DNA of 64,000 bases, taken from contig NZ_FYDL01000013.1 in assembly GCF_900187505.1 (NCBI RefSeq), forward strand, positions 98,175 through 162,174, given 5' to 3'. A program made the position numbers and the translations under genes. The notes beneath the pieces are model-generated. The model was given only the letters and a program-made list of their open reading frames with translations. It searched no databases and had not been told where the DNA came from. The stretch is from Pseudomonas sp. Irchel s3h17 (GTDB lineage Bacteria > Pseudomonadota > Gammaproteobacteria > Pseudomonadales > Pseudomonadaceae). Of this stretch, positions 6,934-14,860 are shown piece by piece. The stretch's first letter is position 1; each line of letters opens with the position of its first letter.

Positions 6934-7731
6934 TCACCCCCGCAGCTCTCCTGGACTCACCCCCAATCGTTGCCTGAAGGCCGTGGCCATATGCGCTTGG
7001 GAGGAGAATCCGCAGGCTTGGGCGATGTCCGCCAAGCGGTCCACCGAGCCGCGCAACATGAGCCGGGCCCGGAATAGGCGCCTGTCGATCAGGTAGCTGT
7101 GCGGGCTCTTGCCCGTTGCGGCCTTGAATGCGCGTATGAAGTATCCCTCGGACAATCCCAGCAACCCTGCCATCGCCTGCACACTCAGTGGCCCGTCGAG
7201 CCCGGCATCAACGAACTCATCAAGCAGGTGCAGGCGTTTGGCGGTCATGGAGCCCCGGGGCGGCGTCGGCAACGCTTCGCCTCCCTTCGTCCGCTCTGCC
7301 AATGCCAGTGCCCACGCCTCCCAGTCGTCTTCCAGCGAGGCCCGCAACAGCGCTCCGCGCATTCGCTGCGCAATGATGATCGCCTGCCGATCGATGAGGT
7401 TGTTGAAAGCACGGTCCCCCATCAAGGGCGTGCCATCGGTTCGGATGACCCGTAGATATTCACCGCCCTCGGGCGACTCGGAAAACACGTCACACCCGAC
7501 GGGTACGAATGCCAGGCCGTTGGGCGTGGCATTGAATTGGCGCACCCGATCGCTGCCAATGGCGTGGACGCCTCGCTGGCTGTCGAAGGCAAAGCCAATG
7601 GCCGCCTGGGTCGCTACGTATCGGCTTTCGTAGGCGGCGCTGGGCAGCAATTCGATCGCCCACGGCCCTGCTTCGGCTCGACGGACCGGTTCGTGCAGGC
7701 GCGGCAAAGGTAAGCAGCTTCGGCGGTTCAT
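6934..7731 (-). CDS. AraC-family transcriptional regulator
   Basis: The product is about 265 residues with a C-terminal AraC/XylS double helix-turn-helix. Recognisable parts are LSVQAMAGLLGLSEGYFIRA and FKAATGKSPHSYLI in the first motif, and LADIAQACGFSSQAHMATAF before FRQRLGVSPGELR in the second. The N-terminal half is an effector domain I cannot assign further. I chose the ATG at 7731; in-frame ATGs exist 9 and 30 bases upstream and none has a good ribosome site. It diverges from the threonine-dehydratase-like gene at 7837, its obvious candidate target. Regulator class is certain, inducer unknown. Confidence 0.85.
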   Translation of the reverse strand: MNRRSCLPLPRLHEPVRRAEAGPWAIELLPSAAYESRYVATQAAIGFAFDSQRGVHAIGSDRVRQFNATPNGLAFVPVGCDVFSESPEGGEYLRVIRTDGTPLMGDRAFNNLIDRQAIIIAQRMRGALLRASLEDDWEAWALALAERTKGGEALPTPPRGSMTAKRLHLLDEFVDAGLDGPLSVQAMAGLLGLSEGYFIRAFKAATGKSPHSYLIDRRLFRARLMLRGSVDRLADIAQACGFSSQAHMATAFRQRLGVSPGELRG

Positions 7732-7836
7732 GAACACCATACTACTGAAGGACGACCACAAAGATCAGGTCAGTTTTCTGAAAGCCAGCGGCCCGTGTCG
7801 CTGCCTAGACTGGGCAAAACCTCAGGGAGAATGCCC

Positions 7837-8793
7837 ATGCACAACGTGACCCGCGACGACATCGAAGACGCTGCCCGCCAGGTGTATCAAGTAATGCCAG
7901 CCACCGCCCAATACGCGTGGCCCTTGCTGGCCGAACGGTTGGGCTGCACCGTTTGGGTCAAACACGAAAACCATACCCCGACAGGCGCCTTCAAGGTGCG
8001 CGGCGGCATTACATTCATGCACTGGCTCAAGCGCACACACCCAACCACCGTGGGTATTGTTACTGCAACTCGCGGCAATCACGGTCAGAGCTTAGCCCTG
8101 GCCGCCCGGGCGCAGGGCCTGAGGGCGCTGATTGTGGTGCCGGTGGGCAATTCCGTAGAAAAGAACAACGCCATGCGCGGCTTTGGCGGCGAGGTCGTCG
8201 AGTTCGGCCGGGATTTCGACGAGGCCCGTGAAGAGGCTGCGCGCCTGGCCGAGACGCAGGGCCTCTATCTGGTACCGCCCTACCATCGTGAATTGGTCAA
8301 GGGTGTCGCCACTTATGCGCTGGAGCTGTTCAATGCGGCGCCGAACCTGGACAGCGTCTACGTCCCCATCGGCTGCGGGTCGGGGATTTGCGGGGTGATC
8401 GCGGCCCGCGACGCGCTGGGCCTGAAGACCCAGGTGATCGGCGTAGTGTCCACCGAAGCTGAGGCCGCGAAGTTATCGTTCGACGCGTGCGAACTACGGG
8501 AAACCGCTTCGGCAAATACCTTTGCCGACGGCCTGGCAGTGCGTAAACCGGTCCCCGAAGCCTTTGCATGCTATGCCGCAGGCGCGGCACGGATCGTATC
8601 GGTCAGCGAAGAAGAGATTGCCGAGGCCATGCGCGTGTACTACACCGACACCCACAATCTGGTCGAGGGTGCGGGAGCTGCGGCACTTGCAGCACTGATG
8701 CAAGAACGTGAAGCGATGGAGGGGAAAAGGGTCGGGGTAGTGTTGTCCGGCGGGAATATCGACAGGCCGGTGTATGCGAGGGTGATTACCTGA
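7837..8793 (+). CDS. threonine/serine dehydratase-like PLP enzyme
   Basis: This is a 318-residue fold-type II PLP enzyme of the threonine dehydratase / serine racemase family, acting in the cytoplasm on hydroxy-amino acids. The PLP lysine is K53 in TPTGAFKVRGG. The substrate loop is TRGNHGQSLALAA, the phosphate-binding glycine loop is GCGSGICGV, and a late SGGNID binds the pyridine ring. There is no C-terminal ACT domain, so it is the catabolic rather than the isoleucine-regulated type. Of two ATGs, 7837 is preferred because AGGGAGA ends six bases before it. The divergent AraC gene probably controls it. Threonine deamination to 2-oxobutyrate is the family default; a 3-hydroxyaspartate or serine substrate is possible. 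Confidence 0.8.
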   Translation: MHNVTRDDIEDAARQVYQVMPATAQYAWPLLAERLGCTVWVKHENHTPTGAFKVRGGITFMHWLKRTHPTTVGIVTATRGNHGQSLALAARAQGLRALIVVPVGNSVEKNNAMRGFGGEVVEFGRDFDEAREEAARLAETQGLYLVPPYHRELVKGVATYALELFNAAPNLDSVYVPIGCGSGICGVIAARDALGLKTQVIGVVSTEAEAAKLSFDACELRETASANTFADGLAVRKPVPEAFACYAAGAARIVSVSEEEIAEAMRVYYTDTHNLVEGAGAAALAALMQEREAMEGKRVGVVLSGGNIDRPVYARVIT

Positions 8794-8870
8794 ACGACTG
8801 CCGTATTTCGGCTGCCTGCAGCTCACGAAGTGACCACTGAGTGAGCTCAACGGATGAAAGACTGTAGGAG

Positions 8871-9194
8871 TCAGGCCGTCGGGCGGCTCTTGATCCATAA
8901 TCCAAACTGCTTCATCACCTCAACGACAGGTTCCAGGCGCCTGCCATCCTCGGTCAGCTCGTACTCCACCTTGACGGGCACGGTGGGATACACCGTGCGC
9001 TTTACAAGACCTGCTTCTTCCAGGGCACGCAGATCAAGCGTGAGCATCCGCTGCGATATCGCGGGGATGTCGCGCCGCAGAACATTGAAGCGCTTTGGGC
9101 CATCAAGCAGATACGACACCAGTAGAAGGCGCCAACGACCGCCCAACAAGCGCATCGCTTCTTCTACCGAGCAACCCGATACGTTGTCTTTCAC
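8871..9194 (-). CDS. HxlR-family winged-helix regulator
   Basis: The 107-residue protein has the complete HxlR pattern: CSVEEAMRLLGGRWRLLLVS, then LLDGPKRFNVLRRDIPAISQ and RMLTLDLRALEEAGLVKR, with the wing TVPVKVEYELTEDGRRLEP. HxlR proteins are dimeric repressors or activators, several of which sense electrophiles or quinones through cysteine. Here the N-terminal Cys in SGCSVEEA is in the typical place. It diverges from the glutathione S-transferase gene at 9346, a fitting target for an electrophile sensor. A possible operator lies at 9222-9236. Confidence 0.88.
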   Translation of the reverse strand: MKDNVSGCSVEEAMRLLGGRWRLLLVSYLLDGPKRFNVLRRDIPAISQRMLTLDLRALEEAGLVKRTVYPTVPVKVEYELTEDGRRLEPVVEVMKQFGLWIKSRPTA

Positions 9195-9221
9195 AGTGAG
9201 ACAATCTCCGTACTGATAGCG

Positions 9222-9236
9222 GTATACATTTTGTAC
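9222..9236. promoter_or_regulatory. candidate HxlR operator in the hxlR-gst intergenic region
   Basis: GTATACATTTTGTAC is an imperfect palindrome with GTA/TAC ends, about 28 bp upstream of the HxlR start. HxlR-type regulators commonly bind GTAC-ended dyads of this size near their own start. Assignment is by resemblance and position only. Confidence 0.3.
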
Positions 9237-9345
9237 CTACACCACAAAATAGTGCCTTCTTCCGATTTTATACCATGACTCTAGAATACGTGGAGCGCCT
9301 CTTCATTGGATGCGATACATCACCGCCACTATCTGGAATTCATAA

Positions 9346-9981
9346 ATGAAGTTGTATTACATCCCCGCCGCCTGCTCCCTTTCTCCCCATATCGTGCTTA
9401 ACGAGCTCGGTATTGATGTCACTCTGATCAAGGTCGACAACAAAAAGCAGACCACTGAATTGGGCGACAGCTATCACAACGTGAACGAACTGGGTTACGT
9501 CCCCGTACTGGAACTTGACGACGGTACTTTCCTGCGTGAGGGCGCGGTGATCGTGCAGTACCTGGCCGATCAGAAGCCGGAACTAGGCTTGGCACCGGCC
9601 AACGGCACCATGGATCGCTACCGACTGCAGGAGTGGCTGAGCTTCCTGACTTCCGAAATCCACAAGGGTTTTATCCCGCTGCTGTACGCGGGACTGGCCG
9701 GTAAGTACGTGGACACTGCCAAGCCCAAGCTTGAACAACGTTTCGCGTGGATCAACGAACAATTGGCCGATAGGCAGTTCCTGATGGGCGATACCTTCAC
9801 CGTGGTCGATGCGTATCTGTTCGCATTGATTGGCTGGGGCCAAGCCTCCTGGCTGAAGAGCTATTACCAGGCCGACATTCATTTCGACGATTTGAAAAGC
9901 CTCCAGGCCTGGTATGGGCGAGTGCATGAACGACCCTCCGTTCAGAGGGCTCTCCAGGCGGAAAGATTGGGGGGGATTTAA
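9346..9981 (+). CDS. gstA: glutathione S-transferase, beta class
   Basis: The protein is 211 residues. The N-terminal thioredoxin-like domain begins MKLYYIPAACSLSPHIVLNE, with Cys10 and Ser11 at the beta-class active site and the cis-proline segment GYVPVLELDDG near residue 55, followed by the glutathione-contacting REGAVIVQYL. The helical C-terminal domain spans about 90-205 and includes the folding motif LMGDTFTVVDAYLF. Length and motifs fit GstA of proteobacteria, a cytoplasmic enzyme conjugating glutathione to electrophiles. The divergent HxlR gene is the likely regulator. A bidirectional terminator follows at 10033-10071. Confidence 0.92.
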   Translation: MKLYYIPAACSLSPHIVLNELGIDVTLIKVDNKKQTTELGDSYHNVNELGYVPVLELDDGTFLREGAVIVQYLADQKPELGLAPANGTMDRYRLQEWLSFLTSEIHKGFIPLLYAGLAGKYVDTAKPKLEQRFAWINEQLADRQFLMGDTFTVVDAYLFALIGWGQASWLKSYYQADIHFDDLKSLQAWYGRVHERPSVQRALQAERLGGI

Positions 9982-10032
9982 GTTACCGGCAAGCGTGACC
10001 ATTAAACCGAATGACGGATGACCTGAGATCAC

Positions 10033-10071
10033 AAAAAAGGCACTTGGCGATTCCCACCAGTGCCTTTTTTT
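10033..10071. terminator. bidirectional intrinsic terminator
   Basis: AAAAAAGGCACT (from 10033) pairs with AGTGCCTTTTTT (to 10070), leaving T-runs on both strands. It serves the gst gene on the plus strand and the TonB receptor remnant, which ends at 10085, on the minus strand. Confidence 0.85.
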
Positions 10072-10084
10072 CTGTCCGCGAGAA

Positions 10085-11506
10085 TCAGAATTGGTAGCTC
10101 ATCGACAGCACTGCCGCGCGCGGATCGCCGTACAGCACGCTGCCGTAGGAGTCACGGCCAAAGGTGCTGTAGTAGTGTTTGTCGAACAGGTTGCTGACGT
10201 TGACGCTGGCCGTCAGGTGTTCATCGACTCTGTAGCGACCGAACAGACCTACCAGGTAGTAATCGTCCTGGGTGGCACGGGCCTTCACCGAACCAACGTC
10301 CGCCTCATGGAACACTTTGCTCTGCCAGGTCATGTTGCCGCCCACGGTCAGGGCACTCCAGCTACCGGGCAAGCTATAGGCCGTGGAAAGCTTGAACAGA
10401 TCATCCGGCTGGTCGCCCTGAAGTTTGTTGCCGTCCTTGTCCTTGGCCTCACGATGGGTAAAGCCACCCGCCACTTGTAGCCCGATCGCCACCTCACCGG
10501 ACACCTCGAGCTCAAAGCCCTTGGTCTTGGTGCCATCGAGCGGTGTGTAGACATCGCGCGGGCTGCCGTCCGGCAAGGTGATGCTGGTGACGTAGCTGGC
10601 GTAATTGTCCTGAGTCACCTGGAACACCACCGCGCTGGCATTCAGGCGACCGTCGAAGAACTCGGCCTTGATACCCAGCTCAAGATTGTCGCCCTCCTCC
10701 GGATCGATGAAGCTGCCGCTGGCATCGTGGTAGCCCTGTGGCCGGAAGATGCTGGTGTAGCTGCCATAGACTGAGAATATCTCGTTCAGGTCGTAAACAA
10801 TCCCGGCATACGGGATCACTCGCCCGGACTCCTGATACGTCTGGTCCGGGTACATCAAGCTGATGCTCTCGGGGTCGACACGCTCGCTGGTCGCTTCACG
10901 CTTGAAGTTGGTAACGCGCGCACCCAGCAGGATCGACAACGGATCGTAGGGTTTGAACCGCGCAGAGACGTAATAGCCCGTCTGGGTGTCTTCCTGCTCG
11001 TCCTTGCCATCGTTCATGTATTGCAGCCGCGGACCGTAGCCCTCCCACTCGAAGAAGTTGTCCACGCGGGTGTCGGTGGAGTATTGGTAGCGGTCCTGCA
11101 TCAAGTGCGAGCGACTGCCCGTCATGCCGACGGTCAAGTCGTGCAACCGGCCTAACAGCTCGAACGGCCCCTGCACATATGCATCGACATTGTTCGAGCG
11201 GCGCTCGCCATTGCAATGACAACGGTACTGGAACACACCCTCACCCGTGGTTTTATCCGGGTAGCCACCGGATGCCGACATCATCAGCGAATCGTCCTTG
11301 TCGGACTGATGGCTGAACGCGACTTTGGCTCGCCAGTCATTGCCCAGTTGCTGCTCGATATTGGCAAAGACCGTGCTGTTGGTACATGCACGCTCGCAAG
11401 CCGACTTTGCGGCCGAGCACTTGCCCCAGGTCTCTCTACGCGAGCAGTTCATCAATGGTTCAGAATTGCCCTCGTATACTTTTATAGCCTGTCTCTCCCG
11501 GCCCAC
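10085..11506 (-). pseudogene. TonB-dependent siderophore receptor, 5'-truncated
   Basis: Up to 473 residues correspond to the C-terminal two-thirds of an FpvA/FoxA-like outer-membrane siderophore receptor. The beta-barrel strands are clear (NVDAYVQGPFELLGRLHDL, LSILLGARVTNFKREA, FSVYGSYTSIFRPQGY), and the C-terminus YGDPRAAVLSMSYQF ends in the canonical Phe. There is no signal peptide, TonB box or plug domain, which normally occupy about the first 300-350 residues. Homology fades around 11450, only about 80 bp from the start of the divergent glycosyltransferase gene. A deletion therefore appears to have removed the 5' part and its promoter. It cannot gate siderophore uptake as it stands. Confidence 0.8.
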
Positions 11507-11527
11507 CCTTTCGGTAGCCTGATACCC

Positions 11528-12982
11528 ATGTCACGCCCCGCGCCGCTCCTGTTCCTGCTCGCCGCCCTGCTGTTCTTCTTCGCCCTCGGCAATCACCAAT
11601 TGCAAGGCTCCACCGAAGCCCGGGTGGCCGGTATCGCCATGCAGATGCACCTGGACAACGACTGGGTGACGCCGCGCCTGCTGGGGCAACCCTTCCTGGA
11701 AAAACCACCCCTGAGCCTATGGCTGGACGCCGGGGCGATTCGTGCGTTTGGGGGCTCGCCCTGGGCGGTTCGGTTGGCGTCGGCCTTTGCCGGGCTGTTC
11801 AGCGTGATGCTGCTGTACGCCATGCTGCGCCGATGGGGACGGCCGACGAACCTCGCCCTGATTGCGGGGATCATGCTGGCAACCATGGCCAGCTACTGGG
11901 GTAACGTACGCGGGGTCGGTGAAGATGCCCTGCTGAGTCTCGGTGTCACCCTGGCGTTGCTGGCGTTCTACCAGGCGCATAAGCAACAGACGGGGCAGCA
12001 ACCCGCCACGGGCAGCTGGCTGTTGTTTGCCCTCGGCATTGCCATCGCCACGTTGAGCAAGGGCGTGCTCGGCCTGGCAATGCCGGGCGTGGTGATCTTC
12101 GCCTACCTGCTGACCGAGAGCCTGATCGACAAGCGCTTCACACTGACAAGCTGGACACGACCGGCGCTGGTGACAGTGCTCGGTTTGATCCCCTTGCTGA
12201 TCTGGCTGTTCCTGCTGTATCAGCGCGGCGGCTCACAGGCCCTGGCCGAAGTGCTGTTGACCAATAGTCTCGGTCGCTTCAATGGCTCGTTCGTCGAGGC
12301 CGGGCACTATGAGCCGTTCCTTTACTACCTGGCCAAACTGCCGGAAGCGTTCCTGCCGTGGAACATCCTGGTCTACCTGGGGCTGTGGCACTTTCGCAAA
12401 CACCTGGCGAACAACCGCTACCTGTTGTTCTTTACCCTGTGGTTGCTGGCCCAGTTCGTGATGCTGACCCTGGCCTCCAGCAAGCGCACCGTGTACCTGA
12501 TGTCGCTGACACCGGCGGCGGCAGTTATCGCTGCGGAGTATGCCGCCGTGCTGTATGAGCGCCTGCGCCAGCACACGGAGGCGTCAGGCCGGCTCGGGAA
12601 GCTGGCCCGTCATCGCCGTGCATGGGCGATCGGCCTCATCAGCCTGATCGTCATGGCGTATCTGTCTGCCGCCCAATGGGCCGCCCCGCGCGCCGACCGC
12701 ACACTGTCGTTCCTGCCGTTGATCGAGCAGATCCAGGCGATGCAAGCCATGGGGCAGGACGTGGCGCTGTATCAGGCCAACGAACGGACAGCCGGGGCGA
12801 GCGTTTTCTACACCCAGGGGTTGCTCAAGAATTTGCAGACCGAGGCGCAACTGTCCACCTTCCTCGCGGCGTCCCCCACTCATGTGGCACTGATCGCCAG
12901 CGAGCGCGAGCCCGGACCGCCCTTGAAGGTGCTGAAGACCATGAGGGTGAGCCGGCAGGCGTATTACTTCGTGGCGCAGTAA
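11528..12982 (+). CDS. ArnT-like GT39-family membrane glycosyltransferase
   Basis: The 484-residue integral membrane protein has about 11 hydrophobic segments. The family signature is in the first periplasmic loop: STEARVAGIAMQM, then DNDWVTPRLLGQPFLEKPPL. This is the polyprenyl-phosphate-sugar binding motif of ArnT and protein-O-mannosyltransferases. ArnT adds 4-amino-4-deoxy-L-arabinose to lipid A; this member is shorter than ArnT (about 550) and no other arn genes are present, so the sugar and acceptor are unknown. ATG 11528 was chosen because it opens directly into the first transmembrane helix. Downstream convergent genes encode a PAP2 phosphatase and a histidine phosphatase, which suggests envelope lipid modification. 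Confidence 0.75.
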   Translation: MSRPAPLLFLLAALLFFFALGNHQLQGSTEARVAGIAMQMHLDNDWVTPRLLGQPFLEKPPLSLWLDAGAIRAFGGSPWAVRLASAFAGLFSVMLLYAMLRRWGRPTNLALIAGIMLATMASYWGNVRGVGEDALLSLGVTLALLAFYQAHKQQTGQQPATGSWLLFALGIAIATLSKGVLGLAMPGVVIFAYLLTESLIDKRFTLTSWTRPALVTVLGLIPLLIWLFLLYQRGGSQALAEVLLTNSLGRFNGSFVEAGHYEPFLYYLAKLPEAFLPWNILVYLGLWHFRKHLANNRYLLFFTLWLLAQFVMLTLASSKRTVYLMSLTPAAAVIAAEYAAVLYERLRQHTEASGRLGKLARHRRAWAIGLISLIVMAYLSAAQWAAPRADRTLSFLPLIEQIQAMQAMGQDVALYQANERTAGASVFYTQGLLKNLQTEAQLSTFLAASPTHVALIASEREPGPPLKVLKTMRVSRQAYYFVAQ

Positions 12983-13005
12983 AATAAAAAAAAGTGCCGC
13001 CGAAT

Positions 13006-13839
13006 TCAGCCCGACACCTGCACCTCGGTACCACCGACCCGGGCTGTCACCTTCTGCCGCACCGGCACATCCAGCCGCACGCGACCGTAAAACGCCAATG
13101 CCGTCAGCAAACAGGTGAGCCAGACAAAGATCCCGGCCCAGAAGGTGTGGGACATGTAGTGCCAGCCCTGCAATACCCGCGTGGTGCCAAAGATGAAGCC
13201 CAGCAGCAGCGAACCCCACAGGATGGCCTGCGAATAGCGCCACTGGTAACGACGCGCCACGAAATACAGGGCGAGCATGGTGAAACCACCGGAGGCATGC
13301 CCCCCCGGCCAGCAACGGCCGTCGCCCGCCTCCTTGAACAGCTGGAAGTTGTTGAACCACTCCATGTGGGCGATTTTTCCACCGTAGAGCGTGGTTTCAA
13401 TCGGGCAGTACACGCTGGTGTGCGCCTTGAGGAAGTGAATCACGCCGGTGCAAAGGGCGAACGCCAGCACCACGAACCAGAAGTCACGACGATGGTCGGT
13501 GGTAAACCGCAGCACCGACGCTACCTTGGTCCGCTCCAGAAAACCGCCCAGGCGCGGGTGTTTCTGTGTGTTGAAGCGCGGCCAGACAAACGACAGCAAC
13601 GCCCCGATCAAGGCGACCTCGGCAGTCCAGTCCGGAATCACGCGCGTCCACTTGTGGGTGATTTTTTCAAAGAGTCGAATGTGGTCGATCGGGAACGTCT
13701 GGGTCAGCGGATCAAAGAACAGATTGCTGAAGGCAATATCGATGTGGGTCATGTCGAACAACAGAAACACCACCGCGGCGCAGAGCAGCGGGATACCAAA
13801 GTTCATCCAATAAAACCGCTGGCGCACAAATATCTGCAT
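13006..13839 (-). CDS. membrane PAP2-family phosphatase
   Basis: This is a 277-residue membrane protein. The three PAP2 motifs are visible: K138 in HFLKAHTSVYCP, PGGHASGG at 178-184, and R221/H227 in TTRVLQGWHYMSHTFW. His231 stands where the classical motif has Asp. Conserved features fit phosphatases of lipid A, undecaprenyl diphosphate or phosphatidylglycerol phosphate, with catalysis on the periplasmic side. I chose ATG 13839; an in-frame GTG lies at 13857. It follows the histidine phosphatase gene by 27 bp on the same strand, so the two are probably co-transcribed. The exact substrate is not decided by sequence; the neighbouring ArnT-like gene makes lipid A plausible. Confidence 0.82.
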   Translation of the reverse strand: MQIFVRQRFYWMNFGIPLLCAAVVFLLFDMTHIDIAFSNLFFDPLTQTFPIDHIRLFEKITHKWTRVIPDWTAEVALIGALLSFVWPRFNTQKHPRLGGFLERTKVASVLRFTTDHRRDFWFVVLAFALCTGVIHFLKAHTSVYCPIETTLYGGKIAHMEWFNNFQLFKEAGDGRCWPGGHASGGFTMLALYFVARRYQWRYSQAILWGSLLLGFIFGTTRVLQGWHYMSHTFWAGIFVWLTCLLTALAFYGRVRLDVPVRQKVTARVGGTEVQVSG

Positions 13840-13866
13840 CGTTCGTCCCGTCTGCACGTTGATCGA

Positions 13867-14583
13867 TTACTGCGTGAACACCGAGCGCCAGTCAGTGGCG
13901 TCGAGGAACCCCAGGAGGTGGGCCTTGGCGTTACCCTTGGCGGTGGATAAAAAAAGCGCTGTTCCGTAACCGTAGCGGGTGCCCGGCACGTTCAGCTCTT
14001 TTTCCAGTCCGGCCATGCACTCACTGTGGGTGACCAACACCAGGTTACGTCCCGCCACCTTGTGGGCCAGTGCATCCCGTAGCAGGGTCCCCTTGCAGTT
14101 GAACAGCCAGTCCTGGCCGGTCGTGACCGAGCTGAACATGTAGCTGGACGTCTGTACCGCACGGGTCACGGGGCTGTTGTAGAGGTCGGTATGGGACAGC
14201 CCCAAGTGTTTGAACTGTGCCCCCAGCTCCACCGCCACATCCCGTGCACGGTCGGTGATGCCATCCGGGGTGTTTTGACAGCTGGCGTTGGAATGATCAC
14301 AACGTTCAACGTGCCGGACCAACACAATCATCTCGCCAGCCGCCCAGTCAGCCTTCAGCCGCGCCAGATCCGAGGCACTGCCCTGCGCCAGGTCCGGAAC
14401 CGGTGCCGGCCGCAACAGGTAAACCGCCGACAGCAGCACGCACAGCCCCAGCAACAGCGCGATGACGGTGCGCTTGTAACGCCTGATCCCCGCCAGACCG
14501 GGCGGGAGACTGGCACCCAGCGATTCGATTCTTGACCCCACGACCCAACCGCCCCTGTGGCATTGCCAGCCAGATAAATGCAT
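13867..14583 (-). CDS. membrane-anchored histidine phosphatase family protein
   Basis: The product is up to 238 residues with one transmembrane segment at about 39-57 and a periplasmic phosphoglycerate-mutase-like domain. The catalytic RH is R90-H91 in IVLVRHVERCDHS, and the second His is in VLVTHSECMAG. I recall relatives annotated beside lipid A genes (Ais/PmrG, induced with arn). The ATG at 14583 lacks a ribosome site; a GTG about 14 codons in is another possible start, and either would precede the anchor. It lies immediately upstream of the PAP2 phosphatase on the same strand. The gap 14584-14860 to the chemoreceptor is AT-rich divergent promoter space. Confidence 0.75.
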   Translation of the reverse strand: MHLSGWQCHRGGWVVGSRIESLGASLPPGLAGIRRYKRTVIALLLGLCVLLSAVYLLRPAPVPDLAQGSASDLARLKADWAAGEMIVLVRHVERCDHSNASCQNTPDGITDRARDVAVELGAQFKHLGLSHTDLYNSPVTRAVQTSSYMFSSVTTGQDWLFNCKGTLLRDALAHKVAGRNLVLVTHSECMAGLEKELNVPGTRYGYGTALFLSTAKGNAKAHLLGFLDATDWRSVFTQ

Positions 14584-14860
14584 GTGTCGGCCTGATGCCG
14601 ACGATGGCAGGACAATAAAGATGGGCAAGTCGGAGGCTGGTGAAATGAATGTGAAAAAAAACGTGAGCGATGACATTTTTTGTCGAAACCCACTGTCAGC
14701 CGGCAATCTGCTTCCCTTGCAATTTCTCGTAACGAAAACAGGTTCAGCTATCTCGCTGGCTGCCGATACAGGCCTTCTATACCCCTTGCTGGCTCCCAAA
14801 AAAAATAATCTTCCAGCCAACTGACGATCAAGAAGCGCAACGTTCCTGGAGGAATTTTCG

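Noticed and set aside
11216..11527. N-terminal extension of the ArnT-like gene to 11216
   Set aside because: The extension is the antisense of the TonB receptor fragment; homology and the first membrane helix begin at ATG 11528.
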